In this document: one piece after another, positions 1 through 6,483 of the stretch
How positions within the stretch are numbered: position 1 is the first letter of the stretch
How the letters are laid out: every line of letters begins with the position of its first letter
Assembly (NCBI GenBank): GCA_937982385.1
Contig: CALJMC010000158.1
Span: forward strand, 1-7,276
DNA: 7,276 nucleotides
Source of the DNA: an uncultured Rickettsiales bacterium
GTDB taxonomy: Bacteria; Pseudomonadota; Alphaproteobacteria; Rickettsiales; UBA998
Direction of reading: 5' to 3'
Position numbers and translations under genes: made by a program
The notes under the pieces: model-generated
Databases searched by the model: none
Seen by the model: only the letters and a program-made list of their open reading frames with translations
Told to the model about the DNA's origin: nothing

Positions 1-29
1 CTGATGATGATGTAGAGGTTGAAGATTAA
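1..29 (+). CDS. rpoZ: C-terminal end of an acidic-tailed protein, probably RNA polymerase omega subunit (partial)
   Basis: The third reading frame is open from the left edge and ends at a TAA at 27-29, giving the acidic tail DDDVEVED. Many alphaproteobacterial omega subunits end in such an Asp/Glu-rich tail, and rpoZ commonly sits just upstream of the spoT/rsh gene in Proteobacteria. Here rsh starts 55 nt downstream on the same strand, so co-transcription is plausible. Only about nine codons are visible, so the name depends on context and tail composition, not on any domain. Another acidic-tailed protein cannot be excluded. Confidence 0.55.
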
Positions 30-84
30 TCAATAAGTCACTAAGATTTATTAGATTTGCAAACTTTACTCGTCATGGAACTTC

Positions 85-2232
85 ATGCGCCCTTGTGTAG
101 AACTTACCGAGAAAATTCTCAGTTATGATGTTGATGCTAATACAGCACTCATTGAACAAGCGTATGAATACGGCAAGGATAAACACAGCGCCCAGATGCG
201 CGCTTCTGGGGAGCCATATTTTTCACACCCCATTGAAGTTGCTTACTTTCTGACATCACTCAAGCTTGATAGCGCTTCCATTATCACCGCATTATTGCAT
301 GATACGGTGGAAGATACAGATGCTACCCTCGAAGATATTGAAGAGCGGTTTGGCAGCGAAGTCTGCAAGTTGGTCGATGGCGTTACCAAACTCAATAGAC
401 TTGAAGAAAAGACACCGGACGCAAAGCAAGCAGAGAATTTCCGCAAGCTTGTTGTCGCTATGTCAGAAGATTTACGCGTATTACTCGTTAAACTCTCTGA
501 CCGCCTCCATAATATGGGCACGCTTCATCACATCAAAAAACCTGAGAAACGTAGCCGCATTGCGCGCGAAACCTTAGAGATTTATGCACCACTTGCCGAA
601 CGTATTGGCATGCGTCAAATGAAAGAGCATCTGCAAGATTTATCCTTTGCCGAATTGTACCCTGAAGCACGCGACTCCATTGTGAAGCGTCTGGATTTCC
701 TCCGCAAGCAAGGAAAAACTGGCGTTGAAAAAAATGAAATACATATTCGTGACGTACTAAAAAAACACGGCATGTCTATTATCGAAGTGCATGGACGCGA
801 GAAACGGCCATTCTCTATTTGGAAAAAAATGGATGCTAAAAGCATCGAATTTGAAGAACTTAGCGATATTGTTGCCTTCAGAGTTATCGTTGGAAACATC
901 GCAGAATGTTATCAAGCACTGGGTGTCATTCATTCAGAGTTTCACACTATTCCAGGACGCTTTAAGGATTTCATAAGCACTCCAAAGGCGAACGGATACC
1001 AGTCAATTCATACGTCTATTTTTGGCCCCTCACAGCAACGCATTGAAGTACAGATTCGTACGGAAGAAATGCATCATATTGCTGAATATGGTGTCGCCGC
1101 ACACTGGTCTTATAAACAAGCTCGAAATTATCAAGTGGATGGCAAGCAATTCCGCTGGGTACGTGAACTGCTGGAAATTCTTGAAAAAACTGAAGATGCT
1201 GAAGAGTTTTTGGAAAATACTAAGCTCGAGATGTACCACGACCAAGTGTTTTGCTTTTCACCAAAAGGCGATATTATTGCCCTCCCAAGCGGCGCAACAC
1301 CTGTAGACTTTGCCTTTGCCATACATTCTGGTGTCGGCGGGTCCTGCGTTGGTGCAAAGGTAAACGGGCGTATTGTGCCACTCAAAACAATGCTGCGCAA
1401 CGGTGACCAAATTGAAATTATTACCTCACAAAATCAAACACCGTCACCGACATGGGAACGTTTTGTTGTCACAGGGAAGGCACGCTCCGAAATTCGCAAA
1501 TATATTCGTACGCAACAGCGTGAAGAATATATGCATCTCGGCAAAGCTATTTTGCAAAAGACCTTTAAACAAGAAGGAAAAGACTTCACTGACAAAATTA
1601 TTGAACCCGCCGTGAGTGACTTTAAGAAGAAAACACTTGATGATTTATATGCTGAAGTTGGTGAAGGACTCATTGGCCGCAACCAAGTTTATCAATCTAT
1701 TTTTGGTGATTTACCAAGTAAGTCCAAAAAGAAAACATCACTTTTTTCTAAACTTCGCAAAAACTTGCCTGAAGCGACTGCACACTCACCTATGCCGATT
1801 AAAGGGCTTATCCCTGGCATGGCAATTCATTTTGCGGGCTGCTGCCACCCCATTCCTGGCGATAAAATTGTAGGAATTGTTACCACAGGAAAAGGCATAA
1901 CCATTCATACGATGGACTGCCCAACACTGGAAAACTTCTCTGATACGCCCGAACGCTGGATTGATGTATCATGGGATACTGCGGGCAAAGCTGAAGCACG
2001 TTATGTTGGACGACTACAGGCGCAAATCAGTCATGAATCTGGTGTGATGGCAACTATTGCTAATGTTATTAGCCGTGAAAATGGCAATATTAATAACTTT
2101 AAAATCGTTAATCGTTCGTTTGACTTCTTCGAAATACTAATTGATATAGAAGTCGAAGATGATAGACACTTATCATCTATTATCAATGAGTTAAAAGTAA
2201 AATCTGTTGTTCATTCTGTTGAGCGAATCTAG
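85..2232 (+). CDS. rsh: Bifunctional (p)ppGpp synthetase/hydrolase, RelA/SpoT (Rsh) family
   Basis: This 715-residue cytosolic enzyme makes and degrades the stringent-response alarmone (p)ppGpp. The N-terminal HD hydrolase domain has its metal-binding set intact: H48 in YFSHP, H72-D73 in LLHDTVEDT with E77-D78, and D139 in KLSDR. The synthetase domain (about 235-345) has the GREKRPFSIWKKM motif, D261 in DIVAFRVIV, and E321 in EVQIRT. It also carries RFKD (292-295), the RxKD signature of bifunctional enzymes rather than the ExDD of synthetase-only RelA. A TGS domain follows (about 387-448), then a Cys-rich region with GCCHP (585-589) and DCP (611-613), and a C-terminal ACT domain (about 640-715). 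Both activities are therefore predicted, and the length fits alphaproteobacterial Rsh. ATG at 85 matches the family N-terminus and the frame is closed upstream by TAG at 52-54. The Shine-Dalgarno is weak (GGAA at 77-80). An upstream rpoZ-like end suggests shared transcription. Confidence 0.97.
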   Translation: MRPCVELTEKILSYDVDANTALIEQAYEYGKDKHSAQMRASGEPYFSHPIEVAYFLTSLKLDSASIITALLHDTVEDTDATLEDIEERFGSEVCKLVDGVTKLNRLEEKTPDAKQAENFRKLVVAMSEDLRVLLVKLSDRLHNMGTLHHIKKPEKRSRIARETLEIYAPLAERIGMRQMKEHLQDLSFAELYPEARDSIVKRLDFLRKQGKTGVEKNEIHIRDVLKKHGMSIIEVHGREKRPFSIWKKMDAKSIEFEELSDIVAFRVIVGNIAECYQALGVIHSEFHTIPGRFKDFISTPKANGYQSIHTSIFGPSQQRIEVQIRTEEMHHIAEYGVAAHWSYKQARNYQVDGKQFRWVRELLEILEKTEDAEEFLENTKLEMYHDQVFCFSPKGDIIALPSGATPVDFAFAIHSGVGGSCVGAKVNGRIVPLKTMLRNGDQIEIITSQNQTPSPTWERFVVTGKARSEIRKYIRTQQREEYMHLGKAILQKTFKQEGKDFTDKIIEPAVSDFKKKTLDDLYAEVGEGLIGRNQVYQSIFGDLPSKSKKKTSLFSKLRKNLPEATAHSPMPIKGLIPGMAIHFAGCCHPIPGDKIVGIVTTGKGITIHTMDCPTLENFSDTPERWIDVSWDTAGKAEARYVGRLQAQISHESGVMATIANVISRENGNINNFKIVNRSFDFFEILIDIEVEDDRHLSSIINELKVKSVVHSVERI

Positions 2233-2237
2233 CAATA

Positions 2238-3584
2238 CTACGCCGCCTCAGCAGCACTCATATTAACTGTCCATTCATTCAATAAACTGAGTGACCGCGC
2301 TGAATAAGCTTCAGGGCGCTGCTTCTTATGAACTTTCTCTTTGAGTGGAGGAAAGAGCCCAAAATTCACATTCATTGGTTGAAATAATTTCGCTTCCGCT
2401 TCACCAGTAATATGTGCAATCAGACTACCAAGAGCCGTCTCTCTGGGCGGCATAATGCATTCATGCCCGAGCAGCTCCGCAATCGCAAAACGCCCAGCGA
2501 GTAATCCGCACGCAGCACTTTCCACATATCCCTCAACGCCCGTCACCTGACCTGCAAAACGCAGGTTTGGCTGTGACTTCAAACGCAACTGCTCATCGAG
2601 AAGCAACGGGCTATTGATAAAGGTATTACGATGAATACCACCTAAACGCACAAATTCAGCATCTTCTAAACCCGGGATCATACGCAACACACGCTGCTGC
2701 TCACCATATTTCATCTTGGTTTGGAAGCCAACGATGTTCATAAGCGTTCCCTGTTTGTTCTCCTTACGCAGCTGCACGATGGCATAAGACTTCACGTCAG
2801 GATCATGCGGATTCGTCAGACCTACAGGCTTCATGGGGCCATAGCGCAACGTCTCAACACCACGCGATGCCATCACCTCAATCGGCAAACAACCTTCAAA
2901 ATAGGGCGTATCTTTTTCCCAATCCTTAAACTCCGCATATTCAGCAGTGAGGAGCGCATTGATGAAGCCTTCATATTGTTCTTTATCCATAGGACAATTG
3001 AGATAATCTTTTCCATCACCCTTATCATAGCGCGATTGGAACCAAGCTTTACTCATATCAATTGAATCGACAGAGACAATTGGCGCAATAGCATCGAAGA
3101 ATGACAGATATTCCTGACCCGTTTCTTGTAAAATTGCCGCTGCAAGCTTGTCAGAGGTGAGGGGGCCAGAGGCTATAATCGTCAAGCCATCCTCTGCTTT
3201 TGGCAGCGCTTCTATTTCGCCACGAACCAATTCAATGTTTGGATGATCGTTTAATGTATTTGTCACAGCCTGAGAGAATGCCTCACGGTCAACGGCAAGC
3301 GCGCCACCTGCTGGCACTTTATGGGCGTCACCGGTGCGCATAATAATCGAATTCAAACGACGCATTTCCTCATGGAGCAAGCCTACAGCATTGCGCTCAT
3401 AATCATCTGAACGGAATGAATTCGAGCAGACGAGTTCTGCACAGCCATCTGTTTGATGCGCGAACGTACGGCGGTCACTGTCGCGCATTTCATGCAACGT
3501 CACTTTAATACCAGCCTCAGCTGCCTGCCATGCCGCTTCAGACCCTGCAAGCCCTGCACCAATAATATGTAATGTCTTTGTCAT
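2238..3584 (-). CDS. trmFO: Methylenetetrahydrofolate-tRNA-(uracil-5-)-methyltransferase TrmFO
   Basis: This FAD- and folate-dependent enzyme makes 5-methyluridine at position 54 of the tRNA T-loop, using methylene-tetrahydrofolate instead of SAM. Counting from the ATG at 3584 gives 448 residues, normal for the family. The dinucleotide-binding motif GAGLAGSEAAW begins at residue 9. The segment ELVCSNSFRS holds C53, and YFEGCLPIEVM holds C232; these match the two functional cysteines known from the Bacillus enzyme (general base and nucleophile). Further family blocks are GGIHRNTFINSP (about 315-326), AGQVTGVEGYVES (about 344-356) and the C-terminal MNVNFGLFPPL (about 404-414). The frame can be extended one codon to a TTG at 3587, but the ATG directly after it is preferred. 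No strong Shine-Dalgarno is visible. It converges on rsh with 5 bp between the stop codons, and is divergent from the small gene beginning at 3646. Confidence 0.96.
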   Translation of the reverse strand: MTKTLHIIGAGLAGSEAAWQAAEAGIKVTLHEMRDSDRRTFAHQTDGCAELVCSNSFRSDDYERNAVGLLHEEMRRLNSIIMRTGDAHKVPAGGALAVDREAFSQAVTNTLNDHPNIELVRGEIEALPKAEDGLTIIASGPLTSDKLAAAILQETGQEYLSFFDAIAPIVSVDSIDMSKAWFQSRYDKGDGKDYLNCPMDKEQYEGFINALLTAEYAEFKDWEKDTPYFEGCLPIEVMASRGVETLRYGPMKPVGLTNPHDPDVKSYAIVQLRKENKQGTLMNIVGFQTKMKYGEQQRVLRMIPGLEDAEFVRLGGIHRNTFINSPLLLDEQLRLKSQPNLRFAGQVTGVEGYVESAACGLLAGRFAIAELLGHECIMPPRETALGSLIAHITGEAEAKLFQPMNVNFGLFPPLKEKVHKKQRPEAYSARSLSLLNEWTVNMSAAEAA

Positions 3585-3628
3585 CAATTCGTCACATTCT
3601 TTTGTTATAGTTATGATGAACAGTATGT

Positions 3629-3636
3629 AGAGGAAG
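3629..3636 (+). promoter_or_regulatory. Strong Shine-Dalgarno site for the small gene at 3646
   Basis: AGAGGAAG lies 9 nt before the ATG at 3646. It is among the best ribosome binding sites in the window and is the main evidence that the interrupted frame was, or is, a translated gene. A five-codon mini-frame (ATG at 3613, TAG at 3628-3630) ends where this site begins, so it does not extend the gene upstream. Confidence 0.6.
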
Positions 3637-3645
3637 AATTAGATA

Positions 3646-3906
3646 ATGTCCACAACACCGAAAATAACTATAGTGCACGATGGTGAAATGCATAGCTTTG
3701 ATTGGCAAGGCGGCGGCACACCGGCACCAGAAGGTAAAGAATAGGCGCAACCAATATTAAACATGATTGGAACTGCATTAAAGGACATTAAAGCATCAGA
3801 GCGTACTTCGTTTAAATCTACGCCAACTGTGGATTACTTTTTCAAGCAAGGCGGAGAGATTATAGTTGCTCCTACACTAGATAATGCTGAAACATTAAGC
3901 GATTAA
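3646..3906 (+). pseudogene. Small hypothetical protein gene interrupted by one in-frame amber codon
   Basis: An ATG with a good Shine-Dalgarno opens a frame of 32 codons beginning MSTTPKITIVHDGEM and ending GTPAPEGKE at a TAG (3742-3744). The same frame then stays open for 53 more codons (AQPILNMIGTALKDIK... to ...DNAETLSD) up to a TAA at 3904-3906. Read through the TAG, the product would be 86 residues: soluble, mixed charged and polar, with no signal peptide, no transmembrane segment and no cysteine. A C-to-T change of a CAG glutamine codon would explain the interruption. I do not recognise the family. Alternatives are a genuine 32-residue protein followed by non-coding DNA, a second start at ATG 3763 (no visible Shine-Dalgarno), stop-codon readthrough, or a base-calling error. 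TAG ends rsh, trmFO, hisN and rdgB here at their expected family ends, so it works as a normal stop. The gene is divergent from trmFO. Confidence 0.5.
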
Positions 3907-3925
3907 AGAAAAACACCTCGAATCC

Positions 3926-3939
3926 GCAAAGGGCAAAGG
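3926..3939. repeat. Tandem duplication of a 7-bp unit
   Basis: GCAAAGG occurs twice back to back in the 57-bp gap between the small plus-strand gene and the end of the phosphatase gene. Two copies of a short unit may be chance. I see no convincing terminator or RNA gene in the gap, although the minus-strand reading contains a short T-rich run (TTTTTCTTT) opposite 3904-3915. Confidence 0.3.
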
Positions 3940-3963
3940 AAACGATAGTCCGCGACGCTAAGC

Positions 3964-4737
3964 CTAGACCAACTCCATCACTTCATCATGTAGCGCTTGG
4001 TTTGCGCAGGCGATCACGTCAATATTACTCATATTTTGCAGACGTAATGGATTTCCCGCCCAATCAGTAATGATTCCGCCAGCGCCTTCAATAATGGGGA
4101 TGAGTGCCATGATGTCATAGGCTTTTAATCCCGCTTCGCAGACAATATCAATATGTCCAGAGGCTAGCATCGCATAAGCATAGCCATCGCTACCATAGAC
4201 ATCACTCGCACAGACGTTACGGAGCGCTTCGAAAGTTGCTTTTTCTTGTTGGTTAAACAGATAGGGAGAGGTTGTAGATATACATGCTTGTGCCAAGGCT
4301 ACATTTTTTTTGCTGAATGATAATTCAGCATTAAAGCTAGTTTGCTCGCCCTTAGCACCGACCCATGTTTCATCATGTATGGGCTGACGCGCAACCCCGA
4401 GGATTGGCTTGCCCTGATATAGTAACGCAATCAACGTAGTGAAAAGCGGCTGTCCTGTAATGAAATTACGCGTACCGTCAATAGGGTCGAGCACCCAGAC
4501 ATAATCTGCATCGATATTCTCATTGCCAAATTCCTCACCGATAATACCATGCTCAGGATAATGCTCGGCAATCAACTCACGCATCGCACGCTCAGCTGCC
4601 TTATCAGCAACGGTAACAGGGGAATCATCCTCTTTGTTTTCGATTGAGCTAAGCTTTCTGAAATGCGGTACAATGGCCGAAGCCGCCGCATCTGCCATGC
4701 TCAGTGCAAATTTTTTATATACTGCGATGTCATTCAT
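3964..4737 (-). CDS. hisN: Inositol-monophosphatase-family phosphatase, probably histidinol-phosphatase HisN
   Basis: The protein is a metal-dependent phosphomonoesterase of the IMPase fold. From the chosen start it has 257 residues, typical for the family. Visible metal and active-site motifs (same numbering) are DDSPVTVADKAAE (about 37-49), GEE (67-69), the family signature WVLDPIDGT (about 81-89) followed by RNFITG, and YDIMALIPIIEGAGG (about 207-221), where the second-signature Asp follows Tyr rather than the Trp common in true inositol monophosphatases. This pattern resembles the HisN branch, which removes phosphate from L-histidinol phosphate, the penultimate step of histidine synthesis. 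Other IMPase-family roles (SuhB, CysQ) fit less well but cannot be excluded, and no other his gene is nearby. ATGs at 4749 and 4746 would add four residues (MMLA). ATG 4737 is chosen because MNDIAVYKKFA fits family N-termini; none of the three has a clear Shine-Dalgarno. It follows the terminator at 4787-4813, so it probably has its own promoter. Confidence 0.8.
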   Translation of the reverse strand: MNDIAVYKKFALSMADAAASAIVPHFRKLSSIENKEDDSPVTVADKAAERAMRELIAEHYPEHGIIGEEFGNENIDADYVWVLDPIDGTRNFITGQPLFTTLIALLYQGKPILGVARQPIHDETWVGAKGEQTSFNAELSFSKKNVALAQACISTTSPYLFNQQEKATFEALRNVCASDVYGSDGYAYAMLASGHIDIVCEAGLKAYDIMALIPIIEGAGGIITDWAGNPLRLQNMSNIDVIACANQALHDEVMELV

Positions 4738-4786
4738 AGCCAACATCATACGTGTTTTACAATAAGAGTCTATAATTTAGGCATAG

Positions 4787-4813
4787 AAAAAGGCGCTCCA
4801 CACAGAAGCGCCT
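4787..4813 (-). terminator. Rho-independent terminator of the His-rich small gene
   Basis: On the minus strand a perfect 7-bp stem, AGGCGCT (4807-4813) with AGCGCCT (4791-4797), encloses a 9-nt loop. It runs directly into five T residues (4787-4791, the first shared with the last stem base). It lies 23 nt past the stop of the small secreted protein and about 50 bp before the hisN-like start. It therefore separates those two genes into different transcription units. Confidence 0.75.
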
Positions 4814-4836
4814 CCCTCATTACACACACCATTGAT

Positions 4837-5010
4837 TTAATGACTCGCATCGCCTTTATGCTCGTCTTTATGCTCATCGTCATGACCGTCATCATGGCTA
4901 TCGTCAGACATCACAATGCTATCTGTCGATGCAGAAGCCATTGTGCTCGCATGGGCGGCATCAGCAACGAAAAATGAGAGGCAAAGAAGGGCTAATATTT
5001 TATTTAACAT
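4837..5010 (-). CDS. Small exported His/Asp-rich protein, possible metal-binding peptide
   Basis: The 57-residue product starts MLNKILALLCLSFFVADAAHA. That is a Sec signal peptide with a Lys at position 4, a hydrophobic core and an AHA cleavage site after residue 21. The mature part is about 36 residues with a low-complexity acidic tail. Histidines fall at 39, 43, 47 and 51, exactly four apart and separated by Asp/Glu/Lys/Gly triplets (DDG, DDE, KDE), plus a C-terminal H57. Histidines at i, i+4 would line up on one helix face and could bind Zn, Cu or Ni; this is inference from composition, and I do not recognise a named family. The only cysteine (C10) is in the signal peptide and does not make a good lipobox. 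The start is set by GGAG 7 nt upstream; the frame can be opened 11 codons further (5043), but that would bury the signal peptide. It forms a single-gene unit with its own terminator and a leader hairpin. Confidence 0.75.
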   Translation of the reverse strand: MLNKILALLCLSFFVADAAHASTMASASTDSIVMSDDSHDDGHDDEHKDEHKGDASH

Positions 5011-5017
5011 AATAATT

Positions 5018-5021
5018 CTCC
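5018..5021 (-). promoter_or_regulatory. Shine-Dalgarno site fixing the start of the His-rich protein
   Basis: On the minus strand GGAG is followed by 7 nt (AATTATT) and then the ATG at 5010. This spacing is near ideal and decides in favour of the 57-residue form over the 68-residue form starting at 5043. Confidence 0.65.
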
Positions 5022-5035
5022 GAGAGATTACACAG

Positions 5036-5054
5036 ACTGCCAAGGGATGGCAGT
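5036..5054. promoter_or_regulatory. Perfect inverted repeat in the leader of the His-rich gene
   Basis: ACTGCCA (5036-5042) and TGGCAGT (5048-5054) form a perfect 7-bp inverted repeat around a 5-nt spacer, 26-44 bp upstream of the small gene's ATG. There is no T-run after it on either strand, so it does not look like a classical terminator of rdgB. It could be a repressor operator (dyad with short spacer) or a 5' mRNA hairpin. An AT-rich stretch just upstream on the minus strand contains TGTAAT, a possible -10, which would put transcription start near the edge of the repeat. The promoter reading is weak. Confidence 0.45.
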
Positions 5055-5110
5055 GGAAAAATTACATGATAATTCAATAACTAAAGTACAGATAATAAGA
5101 GATCCGAAAA

Positions 5111-5740
5111 CTATACTGTTTCACGTTGAGGCAGCCACGCCAACAGCTTTTTAAATGCATTTGTGCGATGGCTGAGGGCATATTTCTCAGTCGCTCCTAT
5201 TTCTGCGAATGTTTGGTCATAGCCAGATGGAATAAAAATTGGGTCATAGCCAAACCCTTGCTCACCACGCATTGGGAAGGTAAGGGTGCCTTCTGACATG
5301 CCGACAAAATCATGCACAGAACCATCAGGGAGGGCAAGTGCCATAGCACAGACAAAGCGTGCCTTTTGGCCTGTCGCTTTTGCGCCTTTGGCTTTAATTT
5401 CGCTTTCCACACGTTCCATCGCAAGCGAGAAATCTTTGTGTTTACCACCCCAACGTGCCGAATAAATACCTGGCGCGCCATCCAATATGTCCACTTCCAA
5501 GCCCGAATCATCGGCGAGCGCTGCTTTACCTGTCGCATTATATGCCGCTAATGCCTTGAGTTGCGCGTTTGCAGAGAAGGTAAGCCCAGTCTCCTCAGGT
5601 TCATTTAAACCCAATTCACCCGCAGATACTATTTGCTCAGGCGTCAGATACGCTTTCAAAATATCACGAATCTCGACGAGCTTACCATTATTGTGGGTCG
5701 CAATAATCAGGCTATCAATGATGTCAAATGCTGAGGACAT
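5111..5740 (-). CDS. rdgB: Non-canonical purine NTP pyrophosphatase, RdgB/HAM1 family
   Basis: This cytosolic house-cleaning enzyme hydrolyses dITP, ITP and XTP to monophosphates plus pyrophosphate, keeping deaminated purines out of DNA and RNA. The 209-residue protein has the full motif set: ATHNNGKLVEI (about 14-24; nucleotide and phosphate binding), ALADDSGLEVDILDGAPG (about 74-91; D77/D78 metal and catalytic), YSARW (93-97), GFGYDPIF (162-169) and SHRTNAF (190-196). Length is usual for the family (about 200). The start ATG overlaps the TAA of rph by one base (TAATG), which points to translational coupling, with rph translated first. No independent Shine-Dalgarno stands out. It is the last gene of the plsC-rph-rdgB run, and no clear terminator follows; the hairpin at 5036-5054 lacks a U-tract. 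Confidence 0.96.
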   Translation of the reverse strand: MSSAFDIIDSLIIATHNNGKLVEIRDILKAYLTPEQIVSAGELGLNEPEETGLTFSANAQLKALAAYNATGKAALADDSGLEVDILDGAPGIYSARWGGKHKDFSLAMERVESEIKAKGAKATGQKARFVCAMALALPDGSVHDFVGMSEGTLTFPMRGEQGFGYDPIFIPSGYDQTFAEIGATEKYALSHRTNAFKKLLAWLPQRETV

Positions 5741-6465
5741 TACACGGACTCAATCACTCTGAGTTGTTCTTTAGCGATATCAATGGACGCATCTTTGGCG
5801 AGCCTCAGCATGTCAGCCAGCTGCTCATCAGAGAACGGCTCACCCTCGGCTGTGCCTTGAATCTCAATCATACGACCATCGCCGGCGAACACAAAATTTG
5901 CATCGACTTCAGCGGTACTATCCTCGATATAATCTAAATCAAGCAATGCTTCACCACCCACAATGCCACATGAAATAGCATTTACAGGGAATTTTAACGG
6001 CATTTTTTTAATCTCATCACCTTGCATCAGCTTCAAACATGCGAGGTGCAACGCCACATAGGCACCTGTAATAGATGCTGTACGGGTTCCACCGTCCGCC
6101 TCTAGCACATCACAATCAAGATTTATGGTATAACCATCTAATAGTTTCAGGTCAGCACAAACACGTAAAGAACGACCTATAAGACGCTGTATTTCCTGAG
6201 TTCTTCCCGACTGCTTTCCTTGTGAGGCTTCACGACGATTACGCGAACCTGTCGCACGTGGCAACATACCATATTCCGCTGTAATCCAGCCTTTGCCGCT
6301 ACCCTTCATGAAAGGCGGCACACCTTCTTGTACGGAGGCAGTGCAGAGCACTTTTGTGTAGCCCGTTTCAATCATGCACGATCCTTCAGCATTGCGGCTT
6401 ACGTTAGGAGTAAGGATGAGGGGGCGCGCTGTGTCAGCGGTGCGGTCAAAACTACGTTGCGTCAT
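5740..6465 (-). CDS. rph: Ribonuclease PH
   Basis: RNase PH is a phosphate-dependent 3'-5' exoribonuclease that trims tRNA precursors, releasing nucleoside diphosphates; the family works as a hexamer in the cytosol. The 241-residue product is full length (E. coli about 238). It shows the family opening MTQRSFDRTADTARP, the VLCTASV strand (about 39-45), WITAEYGMLPRAT (60-72), GKQSGRTQEIQRLIGRSLR (83-101), the phosphate-binding GGTRTA (125-130, R128) and EDSTAEVDAN (181-190), which carries the conserved acidic residues. The C-terminus is intact, unlike the frameshifted rph of E. coli K-12. The start at 6465 lies 18 nt past the plsC stop and has only a weak Shine-Dalgarno (GAAAG). Its stop overlaps the start of rdgB. 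In many alphaproteobacteria rph is next to hrcA-grpE; here plsC is upstream instead. Confidence 0.97.
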   Translation of the reverse strand: MTQRSFDRTADTARPLILTPNVSRNAEGSCMIETGYTKVLCTASVQEGVPPFMKGSGKGWITAEYGMLPRATGSRNRREASQGKQSGRTQEIQRLIGRSLRVCADLKLLDGYTINLDCDVLEADGGTRTASITGAYVALHLACLKLMQGDEIKKMPLKFPVNAISCGIVGGEALLDLDYIEDSTAEVDANFVFAGDGRMIEIQGTAEGEPFSDEQLADMLRLAKDASIDIAKEQLRVIESV

Positions 6466-6483
6466 TCTATTATTCTTTCAAGG

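Noticed and set aside
30..84. Regulatory hairpin between the rpoZ-like end and rsh
   Set aside because: Only a 4-bp CTAA/TTAG pairing around an AT-rich loop is seen, too weak to support a call.
75..85. ATG at 75 as an alternative rsh start
   Set aside because: It is out of frame with the Rsh protein; the in-frame ATG at 85 gives an N-terminus that matches the family.
3742..3744. Reassigned TAG codon (for example pyrrolysine) or alternative genetic code
   Set aside because: TAG terminates rsh, trmFO, the HisN-like gene and rdgB at the expected family ends, so it works as a stop here. A single interrupted small frame is better explained by mutation or error.
3907..3963. Possible small RNA or tRNA-like element in the gap before the phosphatase gene
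   Set aside because: Only a duplicated GCAAAGG and very short self-complementary stretches are present. There is no cloverleaf, tmRNA or RNase P signature and no stable stem.
4663..4977. Plus-strand 104-codon frame with a hydrophobic, membrane-like stretch
   Set aside because: It lies antisense to the hisN-like start, the terminator and the His/Asp-rich gene. The hydrophobic residues come from reading the opposite strand of GAT/CAT repeats, and it has no convincing ribosome binding site.
4947..5010. Lipoprotein reading of the small secreted protein at C10
   Set aside because: The residues before C10 are LALL, with Leu at -1. A lipobox needs Gly, Ala or Ser there, and the AHA site at residues 19-21 is a good ordinary signal peptidase site.
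5036..5054. Hairpin as the rho-independent terminator of rdgB
   Set aside because: The stem is perfect, but on the minus strand it is followed by CTGTGTAATC, without a T-run.
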